DNA from: Methylovulum sp.
GTDB taxonomy: Bacteria; Pseudomonadota; Gammaproteobacteria; Methylococcales; Methylomonadaceae
Length of the DNA stretch: 36,568 bases
Reading direction: 5' to 3'
Assembly: GCA_028712695.1 (NCBI GenBank)
Contig: JAQTQZ010000034.1
Location: 1-36,568 of the forward strand
Part shown: positions 32,784-36,568 of the stretch, piece by piece
Layout of the letters: the number at the start of each line of letters is the position of its first letter
Numbering within the stretch: the first letter of the stretch is position 1
Notes under the pieces: generated by a model
Databases searched by the model: none
What the model was told of the DNA's origin: nothing
The model's input: the letters and a program-made list of their open reading frames with translations, nothing else
Position numbers and translations under genes: made by a program

Positions 32784-33380
32784 TCAATGTCCATTCTGCA
32801 TGAATTGGCTTGATTTCAATATCTGTCGGCAAACCACATCTATCTGTAAAAAGGATCTTGCTTCGGTATTAGTGTTAGCCAACCCTAAAAAACAGACCCC
32901 CTCTTTGCGTAACCCTAATACAAACAAGCGGGAAATATTAGCTATCCCCTGTTCTTGCCGATTTGGATCTTGAGCAGTGACACGGAAGATTAAACCCACA
33001 AACGCTTCCTTTTGATCCACCAGCAATTCGGCTGGAGCAATACCCACGTTAGGGAAATAACCAAACTGGTTTTCCTTTGCGTAAACAACCTGCTCTTCTG
33101 TTGACCAAAGCGTATCACCGACGGCAATATCAAGCCACGACCGCTCTTGTGATGACACCACGAACAAGCGGGTTACTGGTTTTTTTACCCTACACTCAAT
33201 AACGCCAAGCCCACGATTCGTATAAAGTTGCCGAATATCGCTTGGGGGCTGAAAACAGTTGTCATCCCCCAAGGAAATATAACTGCTTTCAGTTGCCCCG
33301 CTATCCGCACAAGCCACTAACAATGACATCTGGATGGCTAAACAAATTAGCCAGGCGGTTTTCAATAGGTTAGTAACCAT
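32784..33380 (-). CDS. Predicted lipoprotein, unknown function
   Basis: This is a 198-residue protein with a lipoprotein signal (KTAWLICLAIQMSLLVAC), the lipobox cysteine at about residue 24, and Asp next (C-A-D). Asp at +3 does not clearly fix inner or outer membrane placement in this group. The mature part has four further cysteines (DDNCFQPP, GVIECRVK, EGVCFLGL, DVVCRQIL), suggesting two disulfides, and mixed beta strands. No family was recognised. It starts 9 bp after the M15 peptidase gene, suggesting one transcript. Inhibition or targeting of the neighbouring hydrolases is possible but unproven. Confidence 0.75.
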   Translation of the reverse strand: MVTNLLKTAWLICLAIQMSLLVACADSGATESSYISLGDDNCFQPPSDIRQLYTNRGLGVIECRVKKPVTRLFVVSSQERSWLDIAVGDTLWSTEEQVVYAKENQFGYFPNVGIAPAELLVDQKEAFVGLIFRVTAQDPNRQEQGIANISRLFVLGLRKEGVCFLGLANTNTEARSFLQIDVVCRQILKSSQFMQNGH

Positions 33381-33389
33381 ATCAGTTAG

Positions 33390-34154
33390 TTACAATCCCA
33401 ATGCTGCCGATGTCTTGGAACCAACGACACCATCTGCTTTCAAGCCTTTTTGTTGCTGAAAGGCAAGCACAGCGTCATGGGTATTCTGGCCAAAATCCCC
33501 ATCAACCACCAAATTTGCCCCTGCGGCGTTAAGCCGCTCCTGCAACTGGCACACCTCCGGCCCCCGGTCACCAAGGCGCAACACTTCGTCTGGAGTAACT
33601 CCTCCCGTAACGTGATGCAAACCTCCCACATGCCATTCGCGCACCCGCCCGTCGCCCGCCTCGAAATGCATGCCATCTTCAGTCCCAAAACCAGCGCCCC
33701 AAAACCAGCCGTGTTGGTTGAAAAATGGCGCGAGCAAAACCAGTCCTGCTTGGACCTTCCCATCACCATAACGATCAAGCTCTTTATTAATTTTAATGTC
33801 AATCGCCGTACCCCAAGCATGGTTGCTAATTGAACCTCTTGTAGTATTACGCACCAAGCGGGCGCATAACATTCCTGCTGTACTCAAAGCTGCATACAAA
33901 GCAGGGTTAGCGGACTTTACATTGGCAAAAATCTCACGTAAATCGACAACGGCTGGCTTTAATCCGGTAACTCTAAAAGGGCCGACATCGTCAGTGACAA
34001 TAAGAGCTTTTAAATCCGGATTAGTCACCTCTTGACAATCTTGAGTGAATGAACTGCGTGGTTTACCCAATATATCCAACATAGTTTGCTGCTTGGCGTT
34101 TTTGACTCCTGGATTGATACTGGTGGGGACTGGGACTCTGTCTGTTAAACTCAT
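33390..34154 (-). CDS. M15-type peptidoglycan peptidase with PG-binding domain
   Basis: This is a 254-residue enzyme. The N-terminal part (about residues 1-180) is an M15/VanY-like D-Ala-D-Ala carboxypeptidase or endopeptidase. Its zinc motif is SNHAWGTAIDIKI (His-x6-Asp) and its second motif is TEDGMHFEAGD (Glu and His). The C-terminal 60 residues form a PG_binding_1 domain (GDRGPEVCQLQERLNAAG, VDGDFGQNTHDAVLAFQQQK). No signal peptide is visible, as in phage endolysins and secretion-system effectors. An ideal GAGGAG ribosome binding site lies 7 bases before the ATG. It is 54 bp downstream of the muramidase gene. Confidence 0.87.
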   Translation of the reverse strand: MSLTDRVPVPTSINPGVKNAKQQTMLDILGKPRSSFTQDCQEVTNPDLKALIVTDDVGPFRVTGLKPAVVDLREIFANVKSANPALYAALSTAGMLCARLVRNTTRGSISNHAWGTAIDIKINKELDRYGDGKVQAGLVLLAPFFNQHGWFWGAGFGTEDGMHFEAGDGRVREWHVGGLHHVTGGVTPDEVLRLGDRGPEVCQLQERLNAAGANLVVDGDFGQNTHDAVLAFQQQKGLKADGVVGSKTSAALGL

Positions 34155-34208
34155 GATTTTCTCCTCAATAAACGCTGGGTTACATAAATTGAAAAACTAA
34201 GGGCTTGT

Positions 34209-34985
34209 CTAAGAATTATTGAATGCCTCATCCAACAATTTTTTTTCGGTTGCCGGGTCGAGATCGCCAGTATCGGGCAAACCGAATCTCTCTTGGAAAC
34301 CTGACAATGCAGCCCTTGTGCGGCGACCAATTACCCCATCGACAGATCCGGGATTAAACCCAAGATACAGCAATGCGGATTGCGCAGTCCGTAAAGCCAA
34401 ATCAGGGAGTAGGATCTTATATTTGGCATGGGCGGCGGCCAGACGTGTGTCATAACTGTTCTTCTCGAAACCATAACCATTATAATGGCGGGCAAAAGTG
34501 GCCCAATCTTGATGCTGAAGCGTGCTAGCCAGGCTATTGGCTTTAATAAAATTCGCCATAGCCAGCAGCTGTCCGTCTTCGCCTTTCACCATCTCTGTGA
34601 CCATGCCGGTTACGTCGCTGAAACCGACAGACTTGAAATTGAACCCCATGACTTGACCGACACCCCAAGAAGCACTTTGTAACGCAGCATCGAGATCAAG
34701 TGCCATGGCTTTTTGTAGCCGTGGATATTCCCCTGTACCGCCGACATAACCACCGGGCTTTACATTGCTGATATCAGCATTGCCCGCATCATGCTTACCC
34801 TTTGTAAGCTTATGGAAAATATGGCGCTCAAACAGTATTTGTGGACGCCGATCCTGAAGAAAGCCAAAACCCCGTGTCTCGACCGCCAACACCGCCCACA
34901 CTTGCGCTTGGGCAATGCCAAGGTCTGTGCAGACATCTTTAATGCCTTGACCGCTCAATGGAAGCCCTTTATTGGTGAAATTCAT
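34209..34985 (-). CDS. N-acetylmuramidase (DUF3380 type) with PG-binding domain
   Basis: This is a 258-residue muramidase. The catalytic domain covers about residues 10-185. It contains the signature AVETRGFGFLQDRRPQILFE and RHIFHKLTKG, with the likely catalytic Glu at VET, followed by SASWGVGQVMGFN and FARHYNGYGF. A C-terminal PG_binding_1 domain (LRTAQSALLYLGFNPGSVDG, GRRTRAALSGFQ) follows. Such enzymes cleave the glycan backbone of peptidoglycan and are common as phage endolysins. There is no signal peptide. AGGAG precedes the ATG. Together with the M15 gene it forms a glycan-plus-peptide lysis pair. Confidence 0.88.
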   Translation of the reverse strand: MNFTNKGLPLSGQGIKDVCTDLGIAQAQVWAVLAVETRGFGFLQDRRPQILFERHIFHKLTKGKHDAGNADISNVKPGGYVGGTGEYPRLQKAMALDLDAALQSASWGVGQVMGFNFKSVGFSDVTGMVTEMVKGEDGQLLAMANFIKANSLASTLQHQDWATFARHYNGYGFEKNSYDTRLAAAHAKYKILLPDLALRTAQSALLYLGFNPGSVDGVIGRRTRAALSGFQERFGLPDTGDLDPATEKKLLDEAFNNS

Positions 34986-35102
34986 GATTAACTCCTGGTT
35001 AAGTTGTTATGTTTCCGGCGGGTTTGTCACTCGCTGTTGGCCTGGCTAAATCCAAGTGCGGCGTCTTGGCGCATTAATGCCACGCCAACTGAATGGTAAA
35101 AT
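34986..35102. other. Intergenic gap inside the hydrolase cluster
   Basis: This is a 117-bp stretch with no open frame of note; a short imperfect palindrome lies around GGCGCATTAATGCC. It might hold a promoter for the muramidase gene, but no clear -35/-10 pair was found. Confidence 0.4.
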
Positions 35103-35390
35103 TTACTGCGGACGATATGCCGCAAGCTCTTGTTTAACTCCAGTGATAAAGCACGTTCCTTTGCAGATGAAAGCGTGGTTTGGTAGTTCTATCGCGACAC
35201 CAGCAACTGTAGGTTTCAGAATGACGAACTTGTTTGGACGGCCTTTATTACTATCAATCACGATAACAGATTGCGTTCCATCATTGCCTAAGCCTATTAA
35301 CACTCCCGCATAGTAATTTTCTTGTTGCTGCGCCAGCTTTTGAAGCTCTGATAAGTCATAAGTTGAGATTGCACCAATTTGTTTGTTCAT
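35103..35390 (-). CDS. Unknown 95-residue protein
   Basis: This is a small protein without signal peptide or membrane segment. It starts MNKQIGAISTYDLSELQKLA and continues with a beta-rich middle (YAGVLIGLGNDGTQSVIVID, KFVILKPTVAG) and two cysteines in AFICKGTCFITG. It starts 2 bp after the stop of the upstream lipoprotein gene, so the two are surely co-transcribed. No family was recognised. It might be a cytoplasmic partner or antagonist of its neighbours. Confidence 0.7.
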   Translation of the reverse strand: MNKQIGAISTYDLSELQKLAQQQENYYAGVLIGLGNDGTQSVIVIDSNKGRPNKFVILKPTVAGVAIELPNHAFICKGTCFITGVKQELAAYRPQ

Positions 35391-35392
35391 AA

Positions 35393-36301
35393 TTAAAACG
35401 CCTCATTAGTTAATTCTTTTAGTTGGCCTGATATTTCGTCCATGGTTACAACCGAATTAATGCGTTTATTCAGTTCATCAAGAATGAACTCTCTTTCAGT
35501 TTCCATGTCGGGCGTGACGGCAATCTTAATAAGTTTAGCGATCTTGTCGAGTGTCGTTTTGTCATTACTTTTGAGTCCTCTGATATAGTCAGCTAGCTTT
35601 ACTTTCCGATCATTAACATCTTCCGGAACAATGGTTGCTGTGAATAGTGCGCTCAGGGTCTCGTCTGCGGTATTGGCTGCTTCATCCGCTTTACCCGTTA
35701 TCGTACTAAGCGCCGAATTCAGCGTACCTGCATTTTCATAACGTTGTAGGTCATATAATGCATCTCCCAACGAATATTGGGATGCATCATGGCTTTTCAT
35801 TTTGGTTTTAATTCCCACTAAAATCTCTTTGCGGTTGGCCTCCATAGTTCTTATCAAGCCTGGAAGGGTTTCCCGATAATAAATATCCTTGTCAACTGCG
35901 CCTCGCGCGCCAGTCACTCCAGCGGAAGCGGCAGCAAGAACATTGGTGGTTCCTCCACTCGCTAATGCCCCGGCGGCACTCATCCCCAGTACGGCAAAAT
36001 CAGAAAGGATGTTAAAGCTGGTGCCCTGGGAATGCAGATCATTTGTAAAATCCCTAAAGTATAAATCGGCAATAGTGATGCGGGCGTCGATTATTGTGTC
36101 CCGCCATACTTTTGATTGTTCTGGCTTGTTTCGGTCTTTTGGATTGGTGCTATCGGATTTAGTCAACACATCAACTTTCAAATAAGCATTGAGGGCACTC
36201 AAAGCATCTTCAGTTTTTACGGTCGGACTCGGTGTCCCTTTTATACCTGCACACCCAGTCAATACAATGCCTAAAACACCAAATATTTTATAATTCATCA
36301 T
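35393..36301 (-). CDS. Predicted lipoprotein with hydrophobic glycine-rich segment
   Basis: This is a 302-residue protein with a short lipoprotein signal (MNYKIFGVLGIVLTGCAG; lipobox LTGC, Cys at about residue 17). The mature protein is largely helical. At about residues 100-135 it has a long uncharged segment rich in Gly and Ala (LGMSAAGALASGGTTNVLAA) that could insert into a membrane. Charged helices follow (YYRETLPGLIRTMEANRKEI). It resembles uncharacterised proteobacterial lipoproteins from memory, but no named family can be given. It is the first gene of the minus-strand cluster that encodes the two peptidoglycan hydrolases. Confidence 0.75.
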   Translation of the reverse strand: MMNYKIFGVLGIVLTGCAGIKGTPSPTVKTEDALSALNAYLKVDVLTKSDSTNPKDRNKPEQSKVWRDTIIDARITIADLYFRDFTNDLHSQGTSFNILSDFAVLGMSAAGALASGGTTNVLAAASAGVTGARGAVDKDIYYRETLPGLIRTMEANRKEILVGIKTKMKSHDASQYSLGDALYDLQRYENAGTLNSALSTITGKADEAANTADETLSALFTATIVPEDVNDRKVKLADYIRGLKSNDKTTLDKIAKLIKIAVTPDMETEREFILDELNKRINSVVTMDEISGQLKELTNEAF

Positions 36302-36454
36302 CTAAGTCCCCATAGTCTACTCATCTTTACTACGCCGCAAATTCAATGGCAGGCCAAACCCTACCTAAGTAAACCCTCAACCTTATTATTATTTATTCCA
36401 TAAATTGTTTTCTAGTATATGGATTCTGCTGTTGTAAGTTGTTAGTAACTGATG

Positions 36455-36568
36455 TTACGCAGCCCGTAATTTCTGCAACTCTTCATAAGCGATCTGGTTA
36501 GCCTTGATGAACAGCTTAGCCCGCATGGCGAAATGGTTGGTTTTATGTCTGATCTTCAAACATTCCAG
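36455..36568 (-). CDS. 3' end of an unidentified gene, cut by the window edge
   Basis: The minus strand is open from the right edge to a TAA at 36457-36455, reading LECLKIRHKTNHFAMRAK and on to YEELQKLRAA before the stop (37 codons). The basic, helical composition and even codon use look coding. It could be the C-terminus of a transposase or another DNA-binding protein, but the piece is too short to assign. Confidence 0.4.
   Translation of the reverse strand: MECLKIRHKTNHFAMRAKLFIKANQIAYEELQKLRAA

Noticed and set aside
32342-36568. The right-hand cluster as a plain prophage lysis cassette.
   Set aside because: The enzymes look endolysin-like, but no holin, spanin, tail or capsid gene is visible and two unrelated lipoproteins are interleaved; left open as a finding instead.

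Overview
The window looks like chromosome of a gammaproteobacterial methanotroph (order Methylococcales, genus not determinable). The main reasons are a tandem pair of methylene-tetrahydromethanopterin dehydrogenase genes (C1 oxidation), a periplasmic metallo-hydrolase of the quinoprotein relay type found with PQQ-dependent alcohol dehydrogenases, and the gammaproteobacterial block lon-hupB-tRNA-Val-tRNA-Asp-ppiD. Base composition is moderate. No CRISPR array, rRNA, replication origin or integrase was seen.

Layout, left to right. (1) 1-2.3 kb: the 3' part of a zinc-ribbon protein, then a two-gene unit of an unknown protein and a small Ras/MglA-like GTPase. (2) 2.4-7.4 kb: a heme d1 biosynthesis operon nirF-D-L-G-H-J, with an AbrB/PIN toxin-antitoxin pair carrying its own promoter inserted between nirH and nirJ. 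No nirS, nirN or nirE is in the window. (3) 7.4-11.2 kb: an orphan peptide-type ABC permease, the quinoprotein-relay metallo-hydrolase, an alpha/beta hydrolase and a DUF445 membrane protein. (4) 11.2-16.4 kb: ppiD, two tRNAs, hupB and lon, with a sigma-70 promoter for hupB and a sigma-32 promoter for lon. (5) 16.4-20.8 kb: a type IV pilin region with a coiled-coil membrane protein, a TfpZ-like pilin accessory protein, a truncated REP-associated transposase surrounded by at least three REP-like families, two tandem major pilin genes, and a YefM-YoeB pair. Each pilin gene has a sigma-54 promoter and a shared upstream element. (6) 20.8-26.8 kb: AI-2E family exporter, DHH phosphoesterase, adenylylsulfate kinase, CvfB-like S1 protein, cytochrome P450 and metallophosphoesterase. 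(7) 26.9-32.4 kb: the two mtdB-type genes, then aas-lplT for lysophospholipid import and re-acylation. (8) 32.3-36.3 kb: a minus-strand cluster of two peptidoglycan hydrolases without signal peptides, two lipoproteins, a small exported protein and a 95-residue unknown. A partial open frame runs off the right edge.

The parts most worth a second look are the peptidoglycan-hydrolase/lipoprotein cluster, the duplicated pilin locus with its conserved upstream element and recently homogenised 3' half, the truncated RAYT whose stop codon lies in a REP arm, the heme d1 operon interrupted by a toxin-antitoxin module, and the paired mtdB genes whose cofactor-binding loops differ in a way that suggests different NAD/NADP preference.
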